64,000 bases of DNA from an uncultured Bacilli bacterium (lineage in GTDB: Bacteria; Bacillota_I; Bacilli_A; RF39; UBA660), in the NCBI GenBank assembly GCA_934098505.1, contig CAKOOR010000001.1:124001-188000 (forward strand), read 5' to 3'. The translations under genes were made by a program, and so were the position numbers. Each line of letters opens with the position of its first letter. Position 1 is the first letter of the stretch. Below, piece after piece: positions 47,372-56,636 of the stretch. Below the pieces are notes generated by a model, which ran no database searches, was not told the DNA's origin, and was given only the letters and a program-made list of their open reading frames with translations.

Positions 47372-48673
47372 ATGAAGAAGATGAGTATAAAAATCGGAAT
47401 AATAGTTATTGTATTAGTAATAATGTTATCTGGTTTTTATCTCTCCCATGCTTACGTATATAATTCTCAAGAGAAAACTAATGATTCTTCTTTAATTTTG
47501 GCTGATGAAACTTTTAGCATTAACTATAAAGACGGTAATTATTTTGAAACTAATTATTTAGGGAATAAAGATAGTTTAATTAGACATTTAACCATAACTA
47601 ATGTATCAACTAGTCCTACTTATGTGAGTATTTCTTTAATGGATATTAATAAGCGTAATGATAAAATGGAAGTCAAGCTAGTAGATAAAGATGGAACTAT
47701 TGTTTATCAAGACTATCTAGGTAATATGGATACTGAAATTCTTAAGACTAAGGAAATTGGTATTAAAGAAACATTAACTTATGATATTGTTATTACTAAT
47801 TTGGGTAATGATGATACTTATGGTATGAGTGCTAATATAATGGCTTATAAAGAAATAAGAAAAAAAGAACAGAAAACTTTTAAAGATACTATCTTAGAAA
47901 CTAATGAATTAAAGAAGGATGTTGAAGGGGATTATTTAAATAATTTTACTGATAGTGGCTTGTTTATGAGTGAAGATGATGATGGTTTATCTTATGTTTT
48001 TAGAGGCAATATTACCGATAATTATGTATCTTTAAATGATATATTATTTCGAATTTTAAGAATTAATGGTGATGGAACCGTTAGACTTATTAGTAATAAT
48101 AATGTTATAACCAGTGCTTTTAGGAATAAAATTGATAATGAAGATTATGGCAATAATGCTCTACTTAGTAAAAGTAGCGCACTAGAAAAGTTAAATAATT
48201 GGTATAGTTCTAACCTAAGTACAATTGATAGTTATATAGTTAATAGTAAATTTTGCAATGAAAATGCTTATTATTTAGAAAATATTGATGGTAAATTTTT
48301 TAATTCATACCAAAGAATAGTAAATGATAATACCCCTAGTTTAAAATGTAGTGGGCTAGTAGAAGAAAGTAAAGTTGGCCTTATTAATATTGATGAAGTA
48401 AGATATACTGGTTCTTCTAGTAATACTACTTATGATAATTATTATTTAAATAATAAAGAAGATAGTGTTGGTTTTTACACTCTTAGTGGCAGTCAAGTAG
48501 TTTATAATTATAATGTTGTGGATAATTTTTCAGTTACTACCGAAGGAAAAGTAGTAGCAGATAGTAAAGTCACTTCAAATTTAGGATTGAAACCAGTAAT
48601 ATCTTTAGATAAAAATGTTATTGTCGATGGTAATGGTACTTTAGAAAATCCCTATAAGTTGGCTAGTAAATAA
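47372..48673 (+). CDS. Surface protein, non-variable relative of the DGR target
   Basis: 433 residues. An N-terminal anchor (MKKMSIKIGIIVIVLVIML) is followed by a beta-rich domain (about 40-165, NVSTSPTYVSISLMDINKR). A second domain begins near 200 (GLFMSEDDDGLSYVFRGNI) and ends GLKPVISLDKNVIVDGNGT to NPYKLASK. That ending parallels GARPVINLKADTLVTTGIGT to DPYVVE of the gene at the window start, and VGLINIDEVRYTG parallels VGLITYDELVYAG. The Asn-rich variable core is absent. It is probably displayed outside the cell; ligand unknown. Confidence 0.7.
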   Translation: MKKMSIKIGIIVIVLVIMLSGFYLSHAYVYNSQEKTNDSSLILADETFSINYKDGNYFETNYLGNKDSLIRHLTITNVSTSPTYVSISLMDINKRNDKMEVKLVDKDGTIVYQDYLGNMDTEILKTKEIGIKETLTYDIVITNLGNDDTYGMSANIMAYKEIRKKEQKTFKDTILETNELKKDVEGDYLNNFTDSGLFMSEDDDGLSYVFRGNITDNYVSLNDILFRILRINGDGTVRLISNNNVITSAFRNKIDNEDYGNNALLSKSSALEKLNNWYSSNLSTIDSYIVNSKFCNENAYYLENIDGKFFNSYQRIVNDNTPSLKCSGLVEESKVGLINIDEVRYTGSSSNTTYDNYYLNNKEDSVGFYTLSGSQVVYNYNVVDNFSVTTEGKVVADSKVTSNLGLKPVISLDKNVIVDGNGTLENPYKLASK

Positions 48674-48715
48674 AATTAATAAAAGAGATTTTTTTGCTAC
48701 TTGAGGTGAATGAAT

Positions 48716-48772
48716 ATGCAAATTTACTGCGATGATGATTATGTTTCTAAAATTTTAAATAACGAAAAATAG
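48716..48772 (+). CDS. Possible 18-aa peptide or gene remnant
   Basis: ATG 48716 with GAGGTGAATGAAT upstream opens an 18-codon frame (MQIYCDDDYVSKILNNEK) ending in TAG. The good ribosome site with so short a frame suggests either a leader-like peptide or the start of a deleted gene. The rest of 48773-48977 holds an inverted repeat AAAAAATGA/TCATTTTTT (about 48875-48910) and the ffh promoter area. Confidence 0.3.
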   Translation: MQIYCDDDYVSKILNNEK

Positions 48773-48977
48773 CCACAAACACTCTAAAGATATGACTTTT
48801 TAACCTTGAAGTATTAAGGCTTTCTATTTTATAATTTATATTAAAAATAAATAAAATTAGAAAAAAACTAAAAAAATGATAGAAAATGGCTAGAAATAGT
48901 CATTTTTTAGTGGGAAATAAAGAGAAAATAAAGACATTTTATCCTAGATTTGATACAATTAACTAGGTGATAAGAAA

Positions 48978-50285
48978 ATGTTTGAATATATGGGTGATAG
49001 ACTTACAAATGCCATAAGAAATATAAAAGGCATGGGTCGTATTACAGAAGAAAATATAAATGATGCTGTAAGAGAAATTAGAATGGCTTTATTGGAAGCT
49101 GATGTTAACTATACAGTAGTTAAAGAATTTATTAATAATGTTAAAGAAAAAGCTTTAGGTCAAGAAGTAGATAAATCTTTAAAGCCTGATGAATTATTTA
49201 TTAAGATTGTTAAAGATGAAGTAGTTGAACTATTAGGAGGCGAAGTAGCGCCTTTATGTGTAGATGGCAATCCAACTATTTTAATGCTTGTTGGTCTTCA
49301 AGGTAGTGGTAAAACAACTACCAGTGGGAAGCTTGCTAATTATCTAAGAAAAAAAGAGGCTAAAAAACCATTGTTAGTAGCTTGTGACATTTATAGGCCA
49401 GCGGCAATTGACCAATTAAAAACGGTTGGTAAAGAATTAAATATTCCAGTATTTAGTGAAAATAATAAGAAAGTTACAGAAATTGTAACTGACGCTTTAG
49501 AATTTGCAAAGACTAATGGTAATGACTATGTTATTATCGATACAGCTGGTCGTTTGCATATTGATGATGCTTTAATGGATGAGTTAAAAGATGTTGAAGA
49601 ATTAGCTAGACCTAATGAAGAAATCTTAGTAATTGATGCTATGATGGGACAAGATGCTATCAATGTAATTAATGGTTTTAATGATAAATTAAATTTAACT
49701 GGGTGCATTTTAACTAAAATGGATGGTAATACTAAAGGCGGTGTGGCTTTATCTGTAAGACATCTAACTCATGTACCTATTAAATTTATTGGCGATAGCG
49801 AAAAATTAGATGGTTTAATGACTTTTGATCCGGAGCGTATGGCCGAACGTATCCTAGATATGGGCGATATTATGGCTATTGCCGAAAAAGTTGAATCAGT
49901 AATTGATGCTGATGAGGTTGAAGAACAAGCTGCTAAAATGAAAAAAGGAGAATATGATCTTGAGGACTTCTTAAAAAATTTAAAACAAATTAAAAAGCTT
50001 GGACCTTTAGATAAATTTTTAAAATTGCTTCCTCAAGCTAGACAAATTGGTTTAAATAATATCAATATTGATCCTAAAGACATGGCTCATGTTGAGGCAA
50101 TCGTTTTGTCGATGACTAAGTATGAAAGAAAACATCCCGAAGTCTTAAAAGCCTCAAGAAAGCGTCGCATTGCCGAAGGTTCCGGCCGTTCAGTTGAAGA
50201 AGTAAATCGTTTACTTAAACAATTTGAAACAATGCAAAAAATGATGAAACAAATGGCTAGCGGTAATTTTAAAATGCCATTCTAA
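48978..50285 (+). CDS. ffh: Signal recognition particle GTPase Ffh
   Basis: 435 residues. Ffh binds 4.5S/scRNA and signal peptides and delivers ribosomes to FtsY. The NG domain has LVGLQGSGKTTTSGKLA (G1), DTAGRLH (G3), TKMDGNTKGG (G4) and RPAAIDQLK. The M domain has GSGRSVEEVNRLLKQFETMQKMMKQMA, the RNA- and signal-binding region, ending in a Met-rich tail. No ylxM gene precedes it, unlike many Bacilli. Confidence 0.97.
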   Translation: MFEYMGDRLTNAIRNIKGMGRITEENINDAVREIRMALLEADVNYTVVKEFINNVKEKALGQEVDKSLKPDELFIKIVKDEVVELLGGEVAPLCVDGNPTILMLVGLQGSGKTTTSGKLANYLRKKEAKKPLLVACDIYRPAAIDQLKTVGKELNIPVFSENNKKVTEIVTDALEFAKTNGNDYVIIDTAGRLHIDDALMDELKDVEELARPNEEILVIDAMMGQDAINVINGFNDKLNLTGCILTKMDGNTKGGVALSVRHLTHVPIKFIGDSEKLDGLMTFDPERMAERILDMGDIMAIAEKVESVIDADEVEEQAAKMKKGEYDLEDFLKNLKQIKKLGPLDKFLKLLPQARQIGLNNINIDPKDMAHVEAIVLSMTKYERKHPEVLKASRKRRIAEGSGRSVEEVNRLLKQFETMQKMMKQMASGNFKMPF

Positions 50286-50313
50286 TAAGAGGAGTAACAT
50301 CTTCTTATTTTAT
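50284..50313 (+). terminator. Weak terminator after ffh
   Basis: AATAAGA (50284-50290) pairs with TCTTATT (50303-50309), followed by a short T-stretch. Confidence 0.55.
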
Positions 50314-50393
50314 TTAAAGATTTAAAATAAGGACATTTATCCAGTAAAGATTTAGAAACAATCATACACTACATTAGAAAGGATTGTTTTTTT

Positions 50394-50708
50394 ATGATAA
50401 GAAATCGTTGTTTTGACATGGGAGCAACACCAATGGATAAAATGAATACAAACAAAATGGGGATGGATACTGCGAGTAACGAATGCATGGACATGGGGAT
50501 GACTGGTTGCAATATGACACCTGTTTATGAATGTCCCCAAGAAAGATGTTGTCATCGTGAAATTCATCATGAAGTAAAACATATTGTTCCTGTAAATACA
50601 AGAATTATGAACCATCATATTATTCATCATACTTATGTACCAATGTATACTTGCTGTGAAGAAGATACATGTTGCAATGTTTATGATAATAAGTGTGGAA
50701 TAATGTAA
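50394..50708 (+). CDS. CotD-like spore coat protein
   Basis: 104 residues rich in Met, Cys, His and Tyr. The segment REIHHEVKHIVPVNTRIMNH followed by IIHHTYVPMYTCCEED resembles the His-rich core of CotD-family inner spore coat proteins (HxxxHxxPxxT...H). Cys pairs at CCHRE, CCEEDTCC and NKCG could be cross-linked. GAAAGGATTG gives a good ribosome site. The gene stands alone between two terminators. Family call is by composition and motif, so moderate. Confidence 0.6.
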   Translation: MIRNRCFDMGATPMDKMNTNKMGMDTASNECMDMGMTGCNMTPVYECPQERCCHREIHHEVKHIVPVNTRIMNHHIIHHTYVPMYTCCEEDTCCNVYDNKCGIM

Positions 50709-50729
50709 GAAGGGTATCCTTCTTTTTTT
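50708..50729 (+). terminator. Terminator after the CotD-like gene
   Basis: AGAAGG (50708-50713) and CCTTCT (50718-50723) pair across a GTAT loop, then a T-run; the stem overlaps the gene's stop region. Confidence 0.88.
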
Positions 50730-50832
50730 AGTTGTTTTTCTATTAATAATCGTTATAATTCATATTGCTTTGACGAAAATTTGCAAAAATTAATTAAATA
50801 TATTATAATTACAAATACGAGGTGTAAATTTT

Positions 50833-51414
50833 ATGAAAATTAATTCCGTATCTTTACGTAGTTTAGCGGTTAGAGAATCACAATATCCAACGGAAAATTT
50901 ACCTGAATTTTTACTTGTTGGACGTAGTAATGTTGGCAAGAGTAGCTTTATTAATACTTTAATTAATCGTAAAAACTTTGCTCATACTTCGAGTAAACCA
51001 GGAAAGACCCAAACTTTAAATTTTTATAATGTTAATGAAGTATTTTATTTAGTAGATGTTCCGGGATATGGTTATGCTTCAGTAGACAAACAAACGCAAG
51101 CTAAGTTTGGTTTAATGATTGAAGAATATTTGATGAATAGAGATGCTTTAAAAAGAGTCTTTTTGCTTATTGATTATCGCAATAAGCCTATGGAAGATGA
51201 TTTACTTATGTATAATTTTTTAAAGTATTATCATAAAGAAGTGACGATAGTGGCAACTAAGTATGATAAAGTTTCTCAATCAAAACGTGCTAAAATTGAG
51301 AAGGTTTTAAATAGTACTTTTGATCTTCAAGATACGGATAATATAATTTATTTTTCTTCGGTTACAAAAGAAGGAAAAGATAAAGTTATGAATATTATAA
51401 GTTCTTATTTATAG
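50833..51414 (+). CDS. engB: Ribosome biogenesis GTPase EngB (YsxC)
   Basis: 193 residues. EngB assists late assembly of the large ribosomal subunit. G motifs are clear: LLVGRSNVGKSSFINTL (G1), KPGKTQT (G2), DVPGYGYASV (G3), TKYDK (G4) and the SSVTKEG (G5) region. AGGTGTAAATTTT is the ribosome site. Single gene with a terminator at 51415. No lon or clpX gene is adjacent, unlike Bacillus. Confidence 0.95.
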   Translation: MKINSVSLRSLAVRESQYPTENLPEFLLVGRSNVGKSSFINTLINRKNFAHTSSKPGKTQTLNFYNVNEVFYLVDVPGYGYASVDKQTQAKFGLMIEEYLMNRDALKRVFLLIDYRNKPMEDDLLMYNFLKYYHKEVTIVATKYDKVSQSKRAKIEKVLNSTFDLQDTDNIIYFSSVTKEGKDKVMNIISSYL

Positions 51415-51441
51415 AGTGGTATTTTAGATACTGCTTTTTTT
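51415..51441 (+). terminator. Terminator after engB
   Basis: AGTGGTAT (51415-51422) pairs with ATACTGCT (51428-51435) with two wobble pairs, then a T-run. Confidence 0.7.
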
Positions 51442-51589
51442 GGTTTTGAAATACTTTATGTTATTTTCCCACCCACCACTCCCAGAATATTTATATTTAT
51501 AAATAGGGTTGCTATTAATAATATAATTTAATATTTCTTTACTATTGGTAAAACTTACTATATAATTTAACTATATAGTAGGTGATTTA

Positions 51590-52504
51590 ATGCAAAAAGA
51601 AAAGGATGTTATTGAGGTTAATAATTTAGATAAAAAATATGGTAAGGTGTTAGCTTTAAATAATTTAAGTTTAAAGGTTCCTGAAGGTAGTATTTATGGT
51701 CTTATTGGACGCAATGGGGCTGGTAAAACAACCTTAATTAGAGTTTTATGTGGATTACAATTACCTAGTTACGGGGAATTTACTATTTTGGGTGTGAAGA
51801 GTAATGATAGTAAAATTTATCAAGTTCGTAAATATCTGGGAGCTATTGTTGAAACATGTTCCTTATATTTAGAAAAGACAGCTTCTGAAAATATGATGTT
51901 GCAAGCTACGCTATGCGGTCGAAAAGATAAAAAGAAAATCGAAGAATTATTAAAATTAGTTAATTTAGAAAATAATACTAAAAAGGTAAAAAATTATTCT
52001 TTGGGAATGCGTGAACGTTTAGGTATCGCCATGACTTTACTTAATGATGCTAAAATATTAATTTTAGATGAACCAACTAATGGTCTAGATCCAGTTGGAA
52101 TCAATGATATTCGTAATGTTATTTTAAAATTAAATAAAGAATATGGTATTACTTTTATTATTTCTAGCCATTATTTGGATGAGTTATCAAAAGTAGCAAC
52201 ACATTATGGTATAATTGAAAAGGGTAGTTTGATAGACGCTATTAGTAGGAAAGAATTAATGAAAAAATTAGGAAAGAAGACGTTAATAAAAGTAAATAAA
52301 AATAAGGTATTACAGGATTATTTACAAGGAGAAAAGATTAAATATCAATTACAAAACAATACTTTTATAATTAATAGTTCTTTAAATATTAATAAGCTAG
52401 TTCTTTATTTAGATAAAAATAAGTGTCAAGTTTTAGATATAACCACAAGAGAAGAAACGTTAGAAGATTATTTTTTAAAGAAAGTGGGAGATATGAATGC
52501 TTAA
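51590..52504 (+). CDS. ABC transporter ATP-binding protein
   Basis: 304 residues. Walker A LIGRNGAGKTTLIRVLCGL near 42, Q-loop region, signature YSLGMRERLGIAM, Walker B ILILDEPTNGLDPVG and switch His in ISSHYLDEL. The last 80 residues form a C-terminal extension common in BcrA/YhaQ-type export ATPases. It overlaps its permease gene by 8 bp. The pair resembles exporters for antimicrobial peptides or lipids; the substrate is not deducible. Confidence 0.92.
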   Translation: MQKEKDVIEVNNLDKKYGKVLALNNLSLKVPEGSIYGLIGRNGAGKTTLIRVLCGLQLPSYGEFTILGVKSNDSKIYQVRKYLGAIVETCSLYLEKTASENMMLQATLCGRKDKKKIEELLKLVNLENNTKKVKNYSLGMRERLGIAMTLLNDAKILILDEPTNGLDPVGINDIRNVILKLNKEYGITFIISSHYLDELSKVATHYGIIEKGSLIDAISRKELMKKLGKKTLIKVNKNKVLQDYLQGEKIKYQLQNNTFIINSSLNINKLVLYLDKNKCQVLDITTREETLEDYFLKKVGDMNA

Positions 52505-53252
52505 TTTGTTTTTAACTGATTTCAAACGTTTTATTAAAGATAAAACTTTTTGGGTTGGACTTATAGTACTAGTTTTTTATGGTTTTATTGGGGTAAGAAA
52601 TAATAGCTGCTATGATGGGGTTTGTGAGATAATTGACGGTAGTAGTTTACTTTTAGGTGTTCCTTTAGCCGTTATTTTCTTTGCTGTTTTCTTTATTAGT
52701 TTTTTCATTGGCAGTGATTATGAAGAAGGGACAATTCGAAATAAGATTATTATTGGCAAAAAAAGAAAGGAAATCTATTTTTCAAATTTATTGATTAGTT
52801 TTTTAGTAATAACAATATATTATGGCATTTATTATCTTTCCATTCGAATAGGTATCCATTATTATAAAGGAACAATTGATTTAGATAAGGTTATTTTTAG
52901 ATATTTATTACTGGATGGTTATTTAGCAACATTAGTTTTTGGCTCTTTAATGGTTTTAGTAACGATGTTATTTAAGAGTAAACCAGTTTCTTTATTAATA
53001 AATTTAATTAGTTATGGTGTTTCGATGTTTGGTTCGATGTTTATTCTGACTTGGTTTTTAAATTCTAAATTAGTTCAAAGTAAAGAAATTAGATTGATGT
53101 TAGAACTGGTACCTAGTATTCAATTGAGCTTAATGCCAGCTGATTATTTAAGCATTGTTAATTATAAAATTATAGGTTTAGGTTCTTTATTTTGGATATT
53201 AATAATCAATGGTTTAGGAATGCTTCTTTTTGAAGTTAAAGATTTAAAGTAG
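52497..53252 (+). CDS. ABC-2 type transporter permease
   Basis: 251 residues with six membrane helices. The second helix region carries FISFFIGSDYEEGTIRNKIIIGKKRKE, the ABC-2 motif following helix 2 (DYEEGTIRNK). Its start lies within the ATPase gene, so the two subunits are made together. A terminator follows at 53282. Confidence 0.85.
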   Translation: MLNLFLTDFKRFIKDKTFWVGLIVLVFYGFIGVRNNSCYDGVCEIIDGSSLLLGVPLAVIFFAVFFISFFIGSDYEEGTIRNKIIIGKKRKEIYFSNLLISFLVITIYYGIYYLSIRIGIHYYKGTIDLDKVIFRYLLLDGYLATLVFGSLMVLVTMLFKSKPVSLLINLISYGVSMFGSMFILTWFLNSKLVQSKEIRLMLELVPSIQLSLMPADYLSIVNYKIIGLGSLFWILIINGLGMLLFEVKDLK

Positions 53253-53281
53253 GATATAAAAAATGGTATTGCTTAAGATAT

Positions 53282-53314
53282 AAATAGAATTATGTGATAG
53301 TAATTCTATTTTTC
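53282..53314 (+). terminator. Terminator after the ABC transporter genes
   Basis: AAATAGAATTA (53282-53292) pairs perfectly with TAATTCTATTT (53301-53311), ending in a T-run. Confidence 0.85.
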
Positions 53315-53447
53315 TTTACTTATCTTTATTTTTCAGTATAATTTTAAATAGATGATTATACACAAGGTATAATAAAAATATAAAGAGAAAGGTATTAATC
53401 AGTAATAATTTAATTAGAATTTTTTATTATTGATTAGATGTGATGAT

Positions 53448-54596
53448 ATGAAAAAAGTAACTATTTTATCTTTGCATTTGGGATATGGTGGGGCAGAAAG
53501 GTGTATTACTAATTTAGCCAATAGTTTGGCTGGCAAGTACCATGTTGAAATATTATCTGTTTATAAACTTTATGATAAACCGGCATTTGATATTGATAAA
53601 CGGGTAAATGTTCGTTATTTAACTGAGGTTAAACCCAATAGGGATGATATTCGTTATGATTTGAAACATTTAAAAATGTTTAGTTTAGTTAAGGATTTGG
53701 CTTATGCTTTAAAAGTTTTAAGATTAAAAAGAAGTAAAACTATTGATGCAATTGATGCATGTGACAGTGATATTATAATAAGTAGTAAGGTCTATTTTAA
53801 TCGCTTATTAGGTGAATACAAAAATACTGGTGTTCGTGCTATTGGTTGGGAACATAATTATAACAAGCATACTAAAAAAGAAATAAAAGAGTTTATTAAG
53901 TCTTGTAAGTATTTAGATGATGTGGTTATGGTTAATAAAGAATTGCAAGAATTTTATGAAAAAGAATTTTTAAAATATCATTTAAAGTGTCAAGTAAGAT
54001 ACGTTCCTAATTACATTGATAAGCTAAGCCAGACTAAAACCAAGTATAATAACCGTAATTTAATTGCTGTTGGTAGATTGGAAGCAGTTAAAGGCTTTGC
54101 TGATTTAATAAAGGTTTATAAATTAGTAAATTTGCAAATTCAAGATACTTCTCTTACATTGGTAGGCGATGGTAAAGAGAAAAATAATCTTTTTGAAACG
54201 GTTGTGAAAAATGATTTAGCTAGTAAAGTTAAGATGCCGGGCTATTTATTTCAAGAGGAAATTGATAAGTTGTATGATAATTCGGCTCTTTATATCATGA
54301 CTAGTCATTCTGAATCTTTTGGACTTGTTATGTTAGAGGCAATGGCTCATGGTGTACCAGTAGTAGCGTTTTCTTCAGCCGAAGGAGCAAGAGAATTAAT
54401 TAAGAATGGTTATAATGGCTATTTAATTAATAACCGTAATGAATTTGAAATGGCGGATAAGATAGTTGAACTTTTAACTAATAAAGAAAAATTACAAAAA
54501 ATGGGGCAAAATGCTTGTAAAGTAGCTCAAAAATATACTAAAGAGGAAGTTATTAAAACTTGGGAGCTGTTGTTAGATGAAGAATCGTGTAAATAA
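53448..54596 (+). CDS. GT4-family glycosyltransferase
   Basis: 382 residues from ATG 53448 (TGTGATGAT ribosome site, as in hrcA; a TTG at 53430 is unlikely). The N-terminal acceptor domain starts KKVTILSLHLGYGGAERC. The donor domain shows LIAVGRLEAVKGFADLIKVYK, VGDGKEKN and the nucleotide-binding HSESFGLVMLEAMAHGVPVV (ExxxxxE motif). It is a retaining transferase for an envelope glycan. It overlaps the O-antigen polymerase-like gene by 20 bp. Confidence 0.9.
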   Translation: MKKVTILSLHLGYGGAERCITNLANSLAGKYHVEILSVYKLYDKPAFDIDKRVNVRYLTEVKPNRDDIRYDLKHLKMFSLVKDLAYALKVLRLKRSKTIDAIDACDSDIIISSKVYFNRLLGEYKNTGVRAIGWEHNYNKHTKKEIKEFIKSCKYLDDVVMVNKELQEFYEKEFLKYHLKCQVRYVPNYIDKLSQTKTKYNNRNLIAVGRLEAVKGFADLIKVYKLVNLQIQDTSLTLVGDGKEKNNLFETVVKNDLASKVKMPGYLFQEEIDKLYDNSALYIMTSHSESFGLVMLEAMAHGVPVVAFSSAEGARELIKNGYNGYLINNRNEFEMADKIVELLTNKEKLQKMGQNACKVAQKYTKEEVIKTWELLLDEESCK

Positions 54597-55860
54597 ATCT
54601 AAGATAGAAAGAAAAGAAAATGCTAGCCTAAATTTAGAAGTTCTTTCTAAAAAAAAGGAAGAAACAGGAAAATTAATAAATTTAGTATCAATAGTCTTAA
54701 TGTTTTTAATAATCTTACAACCGATTATGGATGCGGTAACGTATTTACAAATTAGGTATGGTTTTAATTTTATTAGTTTATCAAGTATTATAAGAGCAGT
54801 TACGTTAGGTTTAATGATTTTATATCTTTTAGTTATAAAGAAAAGAAGAAAAGAAATTCTATTCTTAATTGGCTATTTTATTATCTATTTGACGAGTCAA
54901 ATTTTTCTATTACATAATGGGTTTAGTAGTAGTTTGAATACTATTTTAACAATATTTTACTTACCAATAGTTATCATATTCATGCACGAAGTAGATACTA
55001 ATGAAAGCTATTTTAATTTAAAGATAATTATGATTACTTATTTAATATATTTAAATCTTATCGTTATTCCTTATCTATTTAAATATGGCAATTATGCAGA
55101 TAATTTTTATGAAGGTAAGAATGGTTTTTATGGATTATTTTATGGTGGCAATGAAATAAGTAATATTTTGGTTATTTTATTACCTTTAGTAATAGAATAT
55201 TTAGTTAAAAGAAAAAGTTGTTTTTTGATAATTTTAACCTTTGCAGAATTACTTTTTTGTATTTATTTAGTGGGCACTAAGACTTTAATGTTAGGAAGCA
55301 TAATCGTTAGTATTTATTTCTTATTTAAATATTTGTGTCCTGTTTATAAAAAGTTTTCCCAAAAGAAAAAGTGCATTTTATGGTGTTTAGCCTTCTTGAT
55401 ATTTTTATGTATTTTAGCAGTTTTACCTCAAATGGCTGTTACCAAAAATATAATACGGGCTATAAAGTATTATGGTTTTAATTTAAATAATGTTTTTAGT
55501 TTAAATGGATTAGACAAGTTAGTCTTTAGTGGAAGATTAGAAATATTAAAGGGGGTTAGTAATTTATATCAAAATAGTTCACTTTTGGGTATTTTACTAG
55601 GACTTGGAAAAAGTTATATTAATTTTTTTAAAGGCATTGAAATAGATATATTTGATATATTTTTTACTCTAGGTATCAGTGGAATCTTGGTATATGGATA
55701 TACCATGTTAAAAAATATTAGAAGTGGAAAATTGAAAGGTGTTTATTTATTTACTTTTATTTTGAGTATGGTAATTTCTCTTATTACCGGTCATGTTTTA
55801 AATACACCCAATGTTAGCATTTTTGTAGGGCTGCTTTTTGGTTTGAATAAACTAGAATAG
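54577..55860 (+). CDS. O-antigen ligase/polymerase-like membrane protein
   Basis: 427 residues with about ten helices. The first 35 residues are charged and cytoplasmic. A large periplasm-facing loop of the Wzy/WaaL kind is seen around GFNLNNVFSLNGLDKLVFSGRLEILKG, with FSGR resembling the polymerase arginine motif. The overlap with the GT4 gene indicates joint glycan synthesis, likely polymerising or ligating the sugar units. Assignment is by topology and weak motif. Confidence 0.65.
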   Translation: MKNRVNKSKIERKENASLNLEVLSKKKEETGKLINLVSIVLMFLIILQPIMDAVTYLQIRYGFNFISLSSIIRAVTLGLMILYLLVIKKRRKEILFLIGYFIIYLTSQIFLLHNGFSSSLNTILTIFYLPIVIIFMHEVDTNESYFNLKIIMITYLIYLNLIVIPYLFKYGNYADNFYEGKNGFYGLFYGGNEISNILVILLPLVIEYLVKRKSCFLIILTFAELLFCIYLVGTKTLMLGSIIVSIYFLFKYLCPVYKKFSQKKKCILWCLAFLIFLCILAVLPQMAVTKNIIRAIKYYGFNLNNVFSLNGLDKLVFSGRLEILKGVSNLYQNSSLLGILLGLGKSYINFFKGIEIDIFDIFFTLGISGILVYGYTMLKNIRSGKLKGVYLFTFILSMVISLITGHVLNTPNVSIFVGLLFGLNKLE

Positions 55861-56036
55861 TAGTTTTTTTTCTATATATAAATAAGGAAAAAAGTTTTAT
55901 AAACTTATTATGTTTATAAGATATATGGTTATAATACATTAGATTTATTAGATAAGCAAGCTTTTTTATAAGGAAGATTTTTCAAAAGTATTTTATGAAT
56001 TATGATATACTTAATTTAATTAAGGAAGTGCTACAA

Positions 56037-56372
56037 ATGATATATGAAATGAATTTACAACCAGATTTATGTTAAATGGGACTAAAAGAATCGAAATAAG
56101 ACTAAATGACGAAAAGAGAAAAAATATAAAGGCAGGAGATAAGATTAAATTTTATAAAGAACCTAAATTAGAAGAAAGCTTTTTTACGGAAGTAGTAGAA
56201 GTTTTTTAGATTTCATTCTTTTCAAGAGATGGTAGATAATTTTAAAATAGAAGAACTAGCGGATAAGAAATTTATCAAGGAAGAATTAATAAATACTTTA
56301 GAGAAATATTACAGTAAAGATAAACAAAAAGAGTATGGAGTTTTAGGAATAAGAATAAAATTATTAGAGTAA
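56037..56372 (+). pseudogene. Broken ASCH-domain gene (two frameshifts)
   Basis: The ATG at 56037 (AGGAAG upstream) opens MIYEMNLQPD, then the frame shifts to MLNGTKRIEIRLNDEKRKNI and KAGDKIKFYKEP, a typical ASCH/EVE-like pattern (KxxExRLNDxKRxxIxxGD). A second shift occurs in a run of six T near 56202, after which the frame reads RFHSFQEMVDNFKIEEL to YGVLGIRIKLLE. The whole reads as a complete ASCH domain once both shifts are repaired, so it is a recent pseudogene or carries sequencing errors in homopolymers. The gap 55861-56036 shows no other gene. Confidence 0.7.
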
Positions 56373-56462
56373 ATTCTATAAATCAACATTATTTTTAAGA
56401 AATGCCATAATCCGACAAAATATATAGAAAATAAGAAGTATCATAAGTTTAGGTGATGCAAG

Positions 56463-56636
56463 ATGAAAGTAAAAGTATTTGATTGTGAACATGAAAAAGA
56501 TTTAGAAAGTGAAATTAATATGTTTCTTGATTCTGGGACTTATGATATAATTGATATCAAGTATTCAGTTGCAACTGCTATGTTTGGAGAGGAACAGATT
56601 TATTGTTACTCAGCAATGGTGGTTTATACATGTTAA
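56463..56636 (+). CDS. Cse60-like small protein (DUF2758)
   Basis: 57 residues: begins MKVKVFDCEHEKDLESEINM and continues DIIDIKYSVATAMFGEEQIY, ending SAMVVYTC. This matches the pattern of the Cse60/DUF2758 family, small proteins known from sporulating Bacilli where Cse60 is made under sigma-E. TAGGTGATGCAAG is the ribosome site. It overlaps the start of the flippase gene (ATGTTAA), so the two are coupled. Role unknown. Confidence 0.75.
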   Translation: MKVKVFDCEHEKDLESEINMFLDSGTYDIIDIKYSVATAMFGEEQIYCYSAMVVYTC

